This document shows positions 10,777 through 22,980 of a stretch of DNA of 64,000 bases, piece after piece; within the stretch, counting starts at the first letter, position 1, and each line of letters begins with the position of its first letter. The notes below the pieces were generated by a model. The model searched no databases, was not told the origin of the DNA, and saw only the letters and a list, made by a program, of their open reading frames with translations. Position numbers and translations under genes: made by a program. This stretch comes from Lepraria neglecta (taxonomy: Eukaryota; Ascomycota; Lecanoromycetes; Lecanorales; Stereocaulaceae), in NCBI GenBank assembly GCA_033220425.1, contig CM065646.1, forward strand, positions 317,501 through 381,500, in the 5' to 3' direction.

Positions 10777-13566
10777 ATTTACTCTAAGAATAAGGAAGAA
10801 TACGTTAAGTATATATAGGACGTTATCGAATACCTATTATAAGCGGGACTTCTCCTTAAACTAGAAAAGTGCGAGTTTTATAGAGACTCTATTAAGTTTC
10901 TAGGATTTATAGTTAGTATAAAAGGTATTAGTATAAGCCTAGAGAAGATTAAAGCTATAGCGGAATAGCCTATACTATAGGATATTAAAGTAGTACAAAG
11001 TTTCTTAGGATTCGCTAACTTTAATAGAAAGTTTATCGAGGGCTACTTAAAGAAAGTACTTCTACTTATAGATATTACTAAGAAAGATATCGGATTTATA
11101 TAGGGATAAGAATAATAGAAATTATTCGACACGTTAAAAAAAGTATATATAGATCCTCTAGTACTCTATACCTTTTAAGCTAACGAACCGGCTCGTATCA
11201 AAATAGATACCTCGGATCTCGTAATAGGAGTATATCTTTATTAAATGAAGGACTAAAAGTAGTATCTAGTTACCTACTTTTTACGAAAGATATTAGTAGT
11301 AGAGTAAAACTATAATATATACGACAAAGAACTACTTACCGTAGTATATATACTTTAAAATTGGAGAGTATATATAGAAAGCTACTTAGACTTAACTATC
11401 TTTATAGATTATAAGAATCTTCTTAACTTTATAATAACAAAGGAGTTAAATAGAAGATAAGTTAGATAGTTAGAACTACTTAGATAATATAAGTTCAAGA
11501 TAACCTATACCCTAGGAAAGGATAATAGTCGAGTAGATATACTTAGTAGGCGATCGGACTATATAGAAGAAAAGAATATTATAGAATAACTAATCCTAAA
11601 ACGAGAAGCCGACGGATTATTAGTACCGTACTAGGTATTAGTAATAACCCTTCGTATATTAGAACCCGATATGACTAATAAGATCGTAAAGGCCTACGAT
11701 AACGATATATTCGCAATAAAGCTATAGTAGGATTAGCTAGATTTAGTATTACTTAAATACTAGAATAAGACCTACTTACCTAATATATACGTTAAAGAAG
11801 TAATTAGGGATTACTACGATAACCTATTATAAGGTTACCCTAGAGTATCTAAAACTATAGAACTCCTAGGAAGGGGATACGTAGCGCCGAAGCTTCGGAC
11901 GCGTATCGAATAATATATCAAGGAATATATCTAATACTAGTAGAATAAGTCTGCACGATATATAAAGTACGGGTAAATATAGTTTACCCCGGTACTAGAG
12001 TTACTATAGGATAATATTATAATAGACTTTATAGTTAAACTACTACCCTCGAAGGACCTAGCTATATAGGATACCTTTAATTCGATTATAGTTATTATAG
12101 ATAAGCTTATAAAGTATATAATTATAATACTATTTAAGGAGATATATAAAGTAGATTAGTTAGCCTTTATACTACTCGATAAGCTAATAAGGGATTATAG
12201 TATACCTAAGTCGATAATATCCGATAGAGATAAGTTATTTACTTCTAACTACTAGAGGATACTAATTAGAGTAATTAGAACTAAACTTCGGATATTAACG
12301 GTATACTATCTATAAACTAATAGATAGATAGAACGTATAAACTAGATAATAGAAGTATATCTAAGATATTATATAAACTAAAAATAGGATAACTAGGTTT
12401 TACTACTTCTAATAGTATAACTAGTATATAATAATAAAAGGTTAGATATAATAGGCCTAATACTATTCTTTACTAACTATAGAAAGAATATAAATATATT
12501 TCTATAATCTAAGGAAGGACCTAATATAGAAAAAGCCTTAGTTAAGATAGAAGAGCTAAAAAGTTTATATAAGGATATATAAAAGATAATTAAAAGCTTA
12601 AATAATAAGTTAAAGGAGTATATTAATAGTAAAAGGAAGAATATTCCTCAGCTTAAAGAGGGGGATAAAGTATACCTCCTAATAAAAAATATAAAGATAA
12701 TAAGACTAAGTAAGAAACTAGATTATATTAAGGTTAGACTATTCTTAATTAAGAAGGTAAAGGGGGCCGTTAACTATAAACTTAAGCTTCTACCTAACGC
12801 TAAGGTATATCCGGTATTCTATATCTTACTTCTAGAGCTAGTAGACTCTAATATACCGCTCTAAGAAATATTCTATTATAATATTAAGGAAGAAATAGAG
12901 TATAAGGTTAAGAGGATCCTAGATAGAAGGAATTAGTTCTATCTGGTTAAGTAGAAAGGGTATAATAAAACGGAAAGTACCTGGGAACCTCTTAGGAACC
13001 TTGCGGGGAACTACGGGGAATACCTATAAGAGTTTTATTAGAGATAAGAGAAGACTAGTCGAAGCTCTTAGGGACTTCTATCCCGGCGGGGAGATCGAAT
13101 TACTCGGACGAGACGTTAAATATTAAGTTATCTGAAGACTTAGGAGCGATATATTAGTCCTCCTCTAATTCCTTTATATTCTATAACTCTTAGTCTACTA
13201 TATTCTTCTTCTCCTTCTTAACAGAATTTAACTACGCCTAAAGGCGTACTAATTTTATAAGCGTATCAGTAACTTCCTCGCGTAACTCGTTACGCCGTTT
13301 TTTAACACGACGTATTTCAAGGGGCAACACTACAAGGTCACACTTCTGACCACCAGTAATATAACTCGAATATCTATCAGAATCAGCACCTATAAGGCAC
13401 TGTTTACCACTGGCAACGTATCAGGAACAGGGTCGTATAACGAAGTCAGAAAGTTCACTAGCCAGCTCCTTCGAACGGATAGCTAGGTTAGATAATCGTT
13501 TAGTACAGATAGGTAGTATGAAGGATAGATGGTTTCTCGGGACGAGAAATCTGGAGGAGGGAGCTA
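10777..13566 (+). mobile_element. Third Ty3/Gypsy element, plus strand, pol from mid-RT to chromodomain
   Basis: A single plus-strand frame runs from the middle of reverse transcriptase (SKNKEEYVKYI just after the YLDD region) through RNase H (KIDTSDLVIGVYL), integrase (motifs around IIIDFIVKLLP and SDRDKLFTS) to a chromodomain near 12,900-12,990 (KVKRILDRRN ... STWEPLRNL). It is interrupted by dozens of TAG/TAA codons but I see no frameshift, the signature of RIP. The element begins abruptly at 10,777 inside RT, next to the 5' LTR of the oppositely oriented outer element, so its missing half should lie left of the window. It is the oldest of the three nested copies. Confidence 0.85.
13081..13480 (-). 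pseudogene. Antisense accessory ORF of the third Gypsy element (decayed)
   Basis: This is the counterpart of the antisense ORF at 3,161-3,670: the minus strand reads KELASELSDFVIRP, then a stop, then SGKQCLIGADSDRYSSY and a charged helical stretch. It sits between the pol end and the 3' LTR and points against pol. Boundaries are approximate. Function unknown. Confidence 0.5.
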
Positions 13567-13978
13567 GTATTAGAACTAGAGGGTTCTGATAGGACTGTCG
13601 CGAAGGACTTATAACTTTAGACAGGATAGGCAGGTAAAGCGATAATCGTAATGATCGTAGTGCGAGTAATACTATCAAGAATGATGATCGCAATGATCGC
13701 AGTGCGAGCAAAGCTATTAAGGGTGCTTGGCAGGATTTCCTATATCTATATATACGGGGTTTTGCCCACTATTTGAAGCAGTATATTCAACTTAGTTAAT
13801 CTTCCTAGTAGTCCTTGCACTATACTTTACTAGTTATTAATATAGAACGTATTGATTACCTACAACGACGAAGACTGCCATTCTACCTGAGTAACTCCTC
13901 TCCCACAGAAGCATAAGACACACGAACCTATACGTGGCTATCGCACCATTAGGTATACAACCACCGTGGGTCGTAACA
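13567..13978 (+). repeat. 3' LTR of the third Gypsy element
   Basis: About 412 bp ending in TCGTAACA (13,971-13,978). The start is placed at TATTAGAAC by alignment with the other LTR/pol-tail junctions. It contains two diverged copies of the GATCGCANTGATCGCA-type internal repeat, here in reverse orientation compared with the other LTRs. Divergence suggests a different subfamily. Confidence 0.65.
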
Positions 13979-14559
13979 AAAAGGCTGGTAAGGAGGAAAA
14001 GGAGGAAGGCGATAACGGTGGGACTTGAGTAGGGACTCGGTTTAATTATTTAAGGTGAACCTGTAAGGAAAGTGACGTTAGTTGAGATTATATAACGCAG
14101 ATTTATAACCGCTTACTTGTTTCTGTAAACAGGACATTCGAAAAATATCGTAGAGCCTTCGTCTACACTCCTTAACTGTTTTACTAAATACTATATCTCT
14201 TTCGCTCCGTATTCTAAGTATTCTTATCGGATAGTTGGCTTAGGGGTTTACTCTTAAGGCTCTATGGCTTGTATATATGAATTCATTTTTCGCTGCAAAA
14301 TCGAAGGAAATGCGCCGGGTTTGGATGTGGAGGTGGTATCTGGCGGTACAGGAACTGATTCAACACCATGGTCAGTATTGAGGCCTACCCAGCGCATCTT
14401 ATCAAGCGGGGAAGGAGTACTTATAGAATTTCTTGAATATACTTAGATTAATAGTTCCACAGACAGTACAGGGAGCTTTCACTGGCTTAAGACTTGCGTT
14501 TTCGTTAAGCAGGTCTCTATAGGCGGTATAGAAGACGAGTCTCCTAATAGTAGACATTT
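13979..14559. other. Intergenic stretch beside the retrotransposon island
   Basis: Moderately AT-rich, with one 60-codon frame at 14,264 that has no features of a protein family. I see no gene here. Confidence 0.5.
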
Positions 14560-17500
14560 TTAGAGTGTAATACCTATGTAATAGTGAAAGTAGAGAGGTA
14601 ACGCAGGGTAAAAGGCGAACTTCGGGACTAAGGAAGCTTTAGAAGAAGCGTGGGAAGGTAGCCCTAGTACTAGCCTCTTGGCGGGCTCGTCAGCCCACAT
14701 CTGGTCTTTAGTCTCGCTGTCCAAAAACCAACAGTAAGTCGCGGCCCATTCGAATCCTCCGTTTGCGAAGTGTATATAGAGAAGCGTGATTTTAATAGGG
14801 ACCTGCTCGCGATATAATACCTTGGACGCCGAGGAATAGCCCCGAAACAAATAAGGGGCCAAGTTTCGGTTGCTGCTTCTCTACTGCAGCTTGTTTCACT
14901 TCTAGGCAAGCACTTTCCATTATCCTTTAGCTTCTACTGACGACGTCTAAAGCCTAGACCATCTATATTCTCCCGACGCAACGCCATTCGCAGCAGAATC
15001 GCACTTTCTTGTCCCCTTCGGCTCTTCTCTAGCCTATTCACAGTTTTAAAATGTGCGTTAGAGTCGTTAATCAGTGGATGGTTTGTAGGCATGTAGTCGA
15101 TTTGCGTTATGAAGAGTGCTCAAAGAGAGATGACGGTAGCTGTACCGGTAAACCGAGCATGCGAGTTCAGACGTGGCTTTAAGGCAATTGCCCAGACTGT
15201 AGCAAGGACTCCAAGTGATTGCACGGCTAGAATGGAGGTTGTCAGGCTTTGTGCTTTGTCTGATTTTCTATACGGTCCTGACGGCTAACTGTAGTATATA
15301 ACTATGTATTGGTGCTATTGGAAATACGGTACATTGAATGGAAACAGTTGTTCTATGCCTATGCCCTCCAGTTGGCCCTACGCACTCCGTCCGCCATAAC
15401 GTCCCTACCCCAATACCTTCAGGAATGTCCTCCACCGCGGCAATAATGTATGTCTACCATGTTTGTAGACACTGTCCTGCTCGTAGGTATATTTGACGGG
15501 AGGTGTATTGCCAACTCCGCTAGATACTAAGTTGTAATTCCTTGTCTCAACCCCAGTTTCACCGGAGACCAGGACACCAAATCGATCACTCGTATCGGGA
15601 TGATCCGGAGGTAACCTGACAGACGTCGACCTCGCGTCTTTGAAGACCTAAGCCCATACGTCCGTATGGCTTAAGGAATAAAGAAGCCTTGTCATCCAGT
15701 AGTCATCTACAGATATATCTCAGCTTTGTCCTAGAATACTGACAGTAGCCTGAATAGAGTATAGAACTCGTAAATAAGGTACTTGACGACCAGGGGAGAT
15801 TACACGTAAGACCACACGAGAGAATGACCAAATCGTTTCTCGTAGGATGGCCTGACGGTTATAGATATTACTGTCTCCGTTAAGAAGACGATGGATATCG
15901 ACCAATCGTACGCGCCGTGGCGGTTCCGTAGTATCGCGTTCGATGGTTCCGCTCATATAATGAATTAGCACCAGGGCTACTAAGTTCAACGTAAGCTCAT
16001 CAGGCGGTAGCGACCCCCGAAGGGCCTTGAGCAAACACTGATAAGTGGTAATGCCGTTATCTGATATCGCCCAGTCGCGGAGCAGCTCGGTGAATTTCGT
16101 ACTAATCGAGGTGCTCTGACACACGACGAGAAACAGAGGTTGAGAGTTCTTCGTCCCCGAGAAACGTGGGAACTGATAACAATAGTCCAGGCTATATACT
16201 TGTTAGCGAGGAGAATATTTAGAAATACCTTTTCTTTACCTGAGTATACAAATATTATCGCTGTCCCGGAGAGAGACCTGCTCTAGAACGCCAACCATAT
16301 AAGGTGACACCTTACCAAGTACCAGAGGATCGATGGGCAAGGCTTATGCCAAACTAAAAGCCCATTTCTCTACGCGCGTAGAATCTATCTTAGAGTTTAG
16401 ATAGAATAGGACGGACCGGGCGAGATCTGTACTAAGCCTTGCCGAGTCAACTGGCCTGCGTGAAAGAGGAGTGGTATCCCGCACGCGAAAGATTTCCCTG
16501 TAGAGGCTTCGGTTCTATATCGCCGAAAACGTACCAGATAGCTGGTTACGATAGAGCTGGGAAGGTATTCTGTCGTTAGCGAAGTCTATTAGCCGCATCA
16601 GCAGGATTTCCATTTGCCTCTTCAATTCCTGTAGTTTCGCGCCCAAGAATAGGTCTCTATAGGAGAGTTCACGCCAGTACGTCGGACTGGATAGGATATA
16701 GGGGAACCAATCCCCCGGTCTTCGTTGCATAAGATAATTATAACGAACATCGTCCGCAAAGAACAGGCAGAGGAGGAGGGCACTCCGTATGAGTTAAATA
16801 TGCCCTGTAGGTAAGTAGGCCTGAACGCCATGAGATATACTGATTCAATGAGTGGTTTTGGGAGTAGAAGCTTTACCTTGAGGATTCCGCGTAGGAGCCG
16901 AAAACTCTTAGCTGACGGGGAGTCCGCCGTGAGTTAAGAATCTAACTCGTCTCTAAGAATCATATATCGAAGGTTGGGATCCTGGGACAGCACTTGCAGG
17001 ATCCCGGTCATAGTATCCTATAGGTAGTAATATAATACAATGTAATAGACGCGTCCGAGAGCGAGCACGCTCAATATTAGCTTCCAAAACCTATTGCTCG
17101 TAGTAGTCTCGCTGCTGATCCAAAAGTCGCCGATATGATCAAGAATAGTCCACGACCTGTGATCGTCCCAATATTGGGAAGTAGAGACGTCTTGCTCCTA
17201 GATGAATACGGAACCACTCCGGATGGCTAAGGGGACGGTTAGAGGGCCTTAAAACGAATAATAAAGATATCTACGGAAGTAACCTTTAAGGAGCAGGAGC
17301 GCATCTTTTTTCGTTTCCAAGTAGCCAATATAAGTTAGGAATAGTAGCTAGGGATGAGCTTCACCCGCTGGAGCCGTCGGGATTAGAGATAGGGTGCTTT
17401 CGGGTGTAGTCGTAGGGGCGACGATACCGCAACCCTCGTTATTAGGAGACCAGGTGAATTCTATCCCGTCTAAGAGCCGGATTCCCTACCGATAGTCAAT

Positions 17501-17697
17501 ACTTAGAGGTTTTTTATGGTTTCGAAGGGTCTCTCATTTACCGCCAATAATATAGGAATATAGGTGATCTAATCCCTTCTTAGCCTCTCAGGTCCATTAG
17601 GCAAAGCTAGAGCTGGAGAGAGCGGTGAAGTCCATAGGGTCAGGCGGTCGGCTGGCGCCCGCTCCGGTACAGGCACAGCATGTAGGGAGTGGTCCAT
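14560..17697 (-). pseudogene. Decayed multi-exon gene of unknown function
   Basis: An ATG at 17,697 (MDHSLHAVPVPERAP) opens a gene that I can follow for about 3 kb through several exons. Three introns restore the frame and have good signals: a 56-nt GTAAAT...GTAG intron near 17,490-17,545, a 56-nt GTAAAG...TTCAG intron near 16,820-16,875, and a 48-nt GTAAAG...ATAG intron with a GCTAAC branch site near 16,190-16,240. A further intron near 14,870-14,960 probably leads to a last exon ending with TAA at 14,560. Between them the frame is broken by more than ten TAG/TAA/TGA codons, usually where Trp or Gln would fit, and by no clear indel. The encoded protein would be about 900 residues, rich in Leu, Tyr and Trp. 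I do not recognise the family. Decay by RIP is the simplest reading. Confidence 0.6.
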
Positions 17698-18798
17698 CGT
17701 TAGAGAAAAGGCTGACTACTAATCAGACGCGAGTAATACCGCCAAAATAATGCAAGATAATTGCAGGAGACGAATAAGGCGAGAAATGCAGATTGAGCAG
17801 ACCTATATACCAGGGAGCCGGCGGCCTTTTCTAGGCAACTATACCATGGCAAACTTGGTCATAATTAACTCTACGAGAAGCCAGGAGGTTCTAGCACCGC
17901 GGGGGAGTAGGGAGACAGGCCGAGAAGGAGTATAACGAAAACTAAATTGGGGACTGTTAAAACCATTCCGAGCAGGACCCTGCCACTTTCGGGCTAGTTT
18001 CGCATCAAGCTTTATACATCAAGGTGACAGATGTCTACCGACCTTACAGGTAGTAGAGTAGATGTAAGAAGCTCCTGGGCTCGGTCTTATTAGACGAATA
18101 GAACCTATTGCGCTAGCCGATAGTGACGCTGGTATATAGACTTGCTCCGAGGGAATCGGGGGGAGCCAGTCCCGAGGAAGGTAGCAGGGATGAATTTGGG
18201 ATGTCGTTCATAGTGCTACAATCCCCAATTTGGTGATTGTTTAGCGTGCTGGTCACCAATTGGGCACCGTTCGGATAGTCCAATCCCTAGCTATTAGCAC
18301 TGCTCACCAGAGGCGACATTGTATATCCTAAGTTTCGAAGGTTGAGACGTCCCTAGCTACCTCTCCTCTTCTTCTTAGAGTATAAAGTAGAGTATATTGT
18401 TAAGCGAGCTCGCCCTTAATGATGAAAGGTCAAATGATAATCATACCCCTGTCACAGAAGCCAATTATTAGAATCAGGTCGTACCGTGTTTTACGCCCTA
18501 CGGTAGTGAAGAGCTTCTTTACTGACGACGGCTATTAGATAGCTCTCTTTAAATACCTGCTCTATATCTATCTGTAGACCTCGTCTTGTCCGTCGTGCCA
18601 TCTTACTTCGAATATCCCCCCCTTCTATTGGACCGTTAAGCTTTTAGGGGCCCCGTAATCATATTTGTCTTAAACGAATGCTGCTTCGCGCGACTGGTGT
18701 AGGCCGGTTGTCCAGTGTGCTATAGGTACGCTACACAGGGTAATCGGAACCATTGTTCTAAAGAGAGTCTCTATATCTTAATCCGAACTCCGCTGTTA
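17698..18798. other. Intergenic stretch, possible remnants
   Basis: No convincing gene. Short frames only. A small inverted repeat, CCCAATTTGGTG (18,224-18,235) with CACCAATTGGG (18,254-18,264), is present. Probably 5' flank of the decayed gene at 14,560-17,697. Confidence 0.45.
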
Positions 18799-18999
18799 TC
18801 ACAAGGAAAGTAGTTGATTATTAACCTTCTTCCTGGCTCGCTTCAGATCCGCAATTAACTGCTTAATAGTGATACAGTCGATTGCAAAACCATTGGCGGG
18901 GAACGCTAAGGCACTTTCGGGGTACCCCACCACACACCAAATTTTGGTGGCAGAACGGGTATATAGAAAGTGCTGCGTTGTCTCTGCAGTAGTGCTCAT
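18799..18999 (-). CDS. Small hypothetical protein, 66 residues
   Basis: A clean ATG-started frame (MSTTAETTQHFLYTRS) with balanced composition and a basic C-terminal helix (ADLKRARKKVNNQLL). It could be a small gene or the last part of a larger one. It diverges from the ORF starting at 19,103, with about 100 bp between the two ATGs, so the two may share a promoter. I do not recognise it and cannot exclude a chance ORF, though its composition is protein-like. Confidence 0.35.
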   Translation of the reverse strand: MSTTAETTQHFLYTRSATKIWCVVGYPESALAFPANGFAIDCITIKQLIADLKRARKKVNNQLLSL

Positions 19000-19102
19000 G
19001 TAGTCTTCCTAAAACGGCAAAGATGAAGCCGCCAGTGCCCCATATATGGTGTTTTGTCTCCCCTCGCGCTCGTAGACTGTAGACCTCATTATCGCTGTCG
19101 CT

Positions 19103-19536
19103 ATGGGCCCCAGAAAGCGTCGTTCCAGTACGTTTGACAGGTATGCTGCCGTCGATAGAGAGCCTGCTGTCGCCCAGACACCTCGCCGTCTGACCCTGAA
19201 GCCTCCTGCCCCTGCTGCTGCTGCTGCTGCTGCTGCCCCTCAGACACCTGGACGTCTGACCCTCAACCCGCCAGCCCCCCATCTGGACGGCTGGTGCTGA
19301 AGCCACCCCAGGCGCCTGAAGGGGCTGAGAAGCGTCCACCGCCGCCAAAAAAGGATGGCAAGGCAGCTCCTCAACGAGCTTTGAAGCCAGCTGCTAAGAA
19401 GGCCTCTAAAAAGGCTTCTCAACCAGCAAAGCAGCCCTCCCCAGAGCCCGAGCAAAGCCCCCCCTGTAGTATAGACGGATCTTTGCATGCTGCTTTTGTA
19501 CAATCTAAGAGAGAGTTAGCGAGCGTGAAATTTTGA
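19103..19536 (+). pseudogene. Proline/lysine-rich repeat protein, frameshifted in a C run
   Basis: ATG at 19,103 starts MGPRKRRSSTFDRY, followed by two repeats of the type QTPxRLTLxPPAP separated by an eight-alanine run encoded by a GCT microsatellite (about 19,213-19,239). At 19,271-19,276 a run of six C is followed by loss of frame. The neighbouring frame continues at once with a third repeat unit (SGRLVLKPPQAP), then a Lys/Ala/Pro tail like linker-histone tails (KPAAKKASKKASQPAKQ), ending TGA at 19,536. One base gained or lost in the C run would join the pieces into about 144 residues. It could be a recent mutation or a sequencing error. Function unknown; the basic tail suggests nucleic-acid or chromatin binding. 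Confidence 0.45.
19213..19239 (+). repeat. CTG/GCT trinucleotide microsatellite
   Basis: About nine repeats of GCT encode a poly-alanine run inside the repeat protein at 19,103. Confidence 0.85.
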
Positions 19537-19976
19537 TTGTTGTATTTTACCGAAGTGGTGCCGGCCTGCAGCGCGTACCTATATAAACACACATTCAGCA
19601 TGAGTTATTGAGGCAAGTGACGTCGATGTCGTCTTGGTGGGGCCGTGACAGCTGTTTGCGTTGTTCATTTGTCCGTTGTTCCTTGTTCCTTGTTCCTGTC
19701 GTGATCGCGGGGACGAACATGTGACATATCTGCAAGCAAAGGCGAAGTGTTCTAAGGCACTCAGCTGCAATTAAGTAGTAGAGAACGAAGGTACAAAAAC
19801 AATAGAATGTTATGCGCATTGCACATACAAGTAGATTGTAGAACAGATAATACTCCTGTGAGTTTTCGGTGGTTCCCGCTGTTGCCCCTAACAACCTAGC
19901 ACCCCACACAAAGATCTTCCTTCTCCACCACCACGTCACATTTCTCTGTGACAATGCTTTTCCTACTACTATCCTT
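19537..19976. other. Promoter and 5' region of the nuclease-like gene
   Basis: No gene is seen. CT-rich tracts (TTCCTTCTCCACCACC around 19,918) lie just before the ATG at 19,977, as is usual for fungal 5' UTRs. Confidence 0.5.
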
Positions 19977-21500
19977 ATGTTCGACGAAGCAGATATCACC
20001 TCATGGATTGACCATATAGACACATCAATTGAAGAAGTGAGGCATGCTCGAGCTCTGCCAACTCCTCCCCGATCGTTAGGCTCGAAGATCTCAAAACAAA
20101 AGCGTTCTGCTTCAATGGATTTGGACTACCAGGACCACGAGGCAACACCTAGGAGCAGAAAGAGAAATCGCAAAGGAGGCTATAGGCCTGCCTCACTCAG
20201 TGAAGCAACCTCGTCCATTCAGTTCTCTCAACCGGAGAGTCCAGCCAGATCCAACAGTCCAGTGAAGGATCTACTGAATGAGCTGCGCTCTGCCAAACCA
20301 ACCATCGATTATCAACAATTAGATGGTGTGAACCTACCAGCTACCGTCCGCGAGCTCATACAGAAGCTTAATACGGACTTTGGACAAGCTTATGTCCCTC
20401 TCGGTCTGAAGGTAAGGGATTGAATCTTTGTATTCGAGCAAATGCTAAGCAATTCTTTCTGTCCTATAGGCCAAGTTGGAAGAAGCAGCCACGAGCGCCC
20501 AATTTGCCAAAGAATCAATCTACAACCGCAACAACACCTTGGTAGAAGTCGGTTCGCTTTGGGAAGAGGTCATGGAGATCTACGACGAAGCCAGATGCTG
20601 TAAAGTATATTCGAGGGATGAAGGTGCCTGGTCCTCCAAGGTTGTGCAGCCTCTGATGACACTGGCATTGGACAAGAAGTCGATTTTCCAATGGGAGAAT
20701 ATGTGAGTCCACATTCTTTTCTATGGCCAAGTATCCGTCCACCAACTAACGTGTTTGATAGCACAACTCAAGGCTTCGACCGCTGTTTCCTACCTCGAAC
20801 TAACTACCTACCCATTTCTAAAAAAGCTGACCTCGCCTGGACTTTCTCTCGCAAACACCCTGAAGTCGCACCATTGTATCAGAGGCTCAGCCTCGCTGGA
20901 CAAGGCACATCTCTAAGCCATCTTATGGATCCCTACACAAGCAAATTGGCGGTATACAATGGGTTTGAAATCAAGAAGACTGCAGGAAGCGAGGATGAGA
21001 GCCTAGCCCAGCTAGCAATATTCCTAGCTTGTTTGCTAAGAAATATGAAGGATCTGAGGAGGAGGGCTCAACGTAAAGGAGGGAATACATTGGTGCGTGA
21101 AGGAAGAGCGAAGGCTACTACACCTTTGGACGATAGCGGTAGTGGTCCAGCGGCGCAAGAGAACAGAGACAACGAGCACATCGAAGTCCTCCCAGTTCTC
21201 GGCTGGACGATCGTCGGCCATCACTGGTCCACTTATATCGCATGGAGTAGCCCTGAGGATGGCGAGAATGTGGTGAGCTTTTTCACCTGGTCCCACTTCC
21301 ATATCACTAAATCGCGCTAACACAAACTCCAGCATATCATCGGGCCAATCTCCATGCTCGCAGTGGACACAGACAGCATTCTCGGCGTCTTTAAACTCCT
21401 TAGTCTCTTACAACTGGTCGCCGAATATGGATCTAGCGTGTACTGGCCTTGGTTGAAGCGAAACGTCTTGGAGCCATTGGCTGAAAGTGGAAATGGATGA
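19977..21500 (+). CDS. PD-(D/E)XK nuclease-like domain protein
   Basis: Four exons (19,977-20,411; 20,470-20,702; 20,762-21,272; 21,333-21,500) joined by introns of 58, 59 and 60 nt with GTAAGG/GTGAGT/GTGAGC donors; phases agree and give 448 residues. The first third is a low-complexity Ser/Pro/Lys region (SPARSNSPVKDLLNELRSAK). The rest matches the fungal PD-(D/E)XK nuclease-like family: Trp-rich block (EVGSLWEEV), a KADLAW motif with Asp246, and FEIKK with Glu292 and Lys294 as the E-x-K pair, then an AQLAIFLA helix. The fold is that of metal-dependent nucleases, but biochemical activity of these fungal members is unknown to me. The gene is intact although it lies among transposons and pseudogenes. 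Confidence 0.85.
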
Positions 21501-22980
21501 GGTTCCTATTACGAATTCTCTGCGTACGGACAGGGCAACAATCACCAGCAATTCGCAGCAGGGTAGACAGTCTGGAAAAAGCGCTGTGGAATAAAGACTG
21601 CTGCTACCACGCCGACTTTGACGCTGGCTACGTCGCTCCAGCATGAAACAAAGGTGGTGAGCTCCCTTCCACAGACCTCACCTCCGACCCCGGCCAGTCC
21701 ACGCACATCTCGACCTCGAACCCCGTCCCACACCACCCCTCAACTCAGACATCTCAGTTCAAACGCGTCTCCTATCTCAATTACGCGCCTCGACGCCCCT
21801 GACTGTGCCAATCATTACATGAAGGGAGGACCTGTAATGCCACGATTCAGTGCAGGCACAGCTCGGTATCGAAAGAGGCCCACCTCCAACACCGTTCTCT
21901 GCGAAGATATAAGAAGCTTTAATATGGTGGTTTCTGGAATCGGGGATGGGGATTGGTACTATGAGACATATGACGTGGGGTGACGTAAGATGCCATGCAT
22001 GAACGAGAAGGGCTCGTGACGTCAGATAGATAGATGGGAAGGGACAAGTGATGATGATGATGGTGATCGGGTTCAGGATTGAGGCTGTATATCTGTGAGG
22101 CTGGTTTTAATGAAATCCAGTGTATCCTAAAACTACAATTTCGATACTCTTCCATCTCATCCATCTGTCGTTTCTTCTTATTATCTACATTCTGCCTTCA
22201 TTCCCTCTCTTGATCTTTTATTTAATAAAGCGAGAGATCGAGTAGGTGTCTGGTAGTTCGAAGGGATCAAATTAAACCCTATCAAGCTTAACGTGAGTAC
22301 TGTAGGATGGGAATCACCTGAGACGCTGCCGCTCGTCAATAGTGGTCAAAGGCTGTCCATGTACATTAGACTGAAGTCGAATCTATATCGGCTGGGCGTG
22401 GTCTTGTAGGCCTTAGCTATGTGGAGAGATGAGCCTGAGCGAGCACCTCGCCTGATACCACTACATGACGCAGGAAACGACATTCCATAGTATTATTAGC
22501 ATCTGACAGGAATATGCCTCAGCGAGAAGCTAAAGCAACGATTTGCAGCCAAGGATCTTCTTAGTGCTCCAGCCTTATTCTCAGGCTTACGCCGGCAAGA
22601 CATACTGCTTGTATCAGCCAGCGAAAGTCCAGGAAGTCCCAATCCTAACCAGTAAAATAATATGCTGAGAAATCGAGGAAGTAGGTATAACCTTCTAAGA
22701 TAGATAGAAACGGATAAATAGTGCAGATCTTATATCTATTTAGGAGTACGAACGCCCTAGATACGGAGACGATAAAGAAGAAGGCTTTCGTGGGAGGCGG
22801 TATATAGTAGTTCGTTCAGGCGCGTTGGGCGTGCCTCTCGACGAGTTACTAACATTGGGTAGCGGTCGTAAAGGCCCCCATCTCCTACTAAGATGGCTCT
22901 CCTTCACCACCCGCTCCACGGAATTCCCTGCAAGTCACAATAATAAGGATGCCTAGATAATTCCCGTATCACCGATAGGT
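21501..22980. other. Intergenic, no clear gene
   Basis: Contains a Pro/Thr-rich 121-codon frame (21,618-21,983) that I do not trust, a GAT microsatellite (about 22,050-22,065), and AT-rich sequence. Probably 3' UTR of the nuclease gene followed by decayed DNA. Confidence 0.45.

Noticed and set aside
18863-19348. 161-codon minus-strand frame with a serine run
   Set aside because: The serine run is the reverse reading of the GCT microsatellite and the frame overlaps the better-supported ORFs on both strands.
21618-21983. 121-codon Pro/Thr/Ser-rich frame after the nuclease gene
   Set aside because: Starts with a TTG or internal codon, has low complexity and no family; probably 3' flank.
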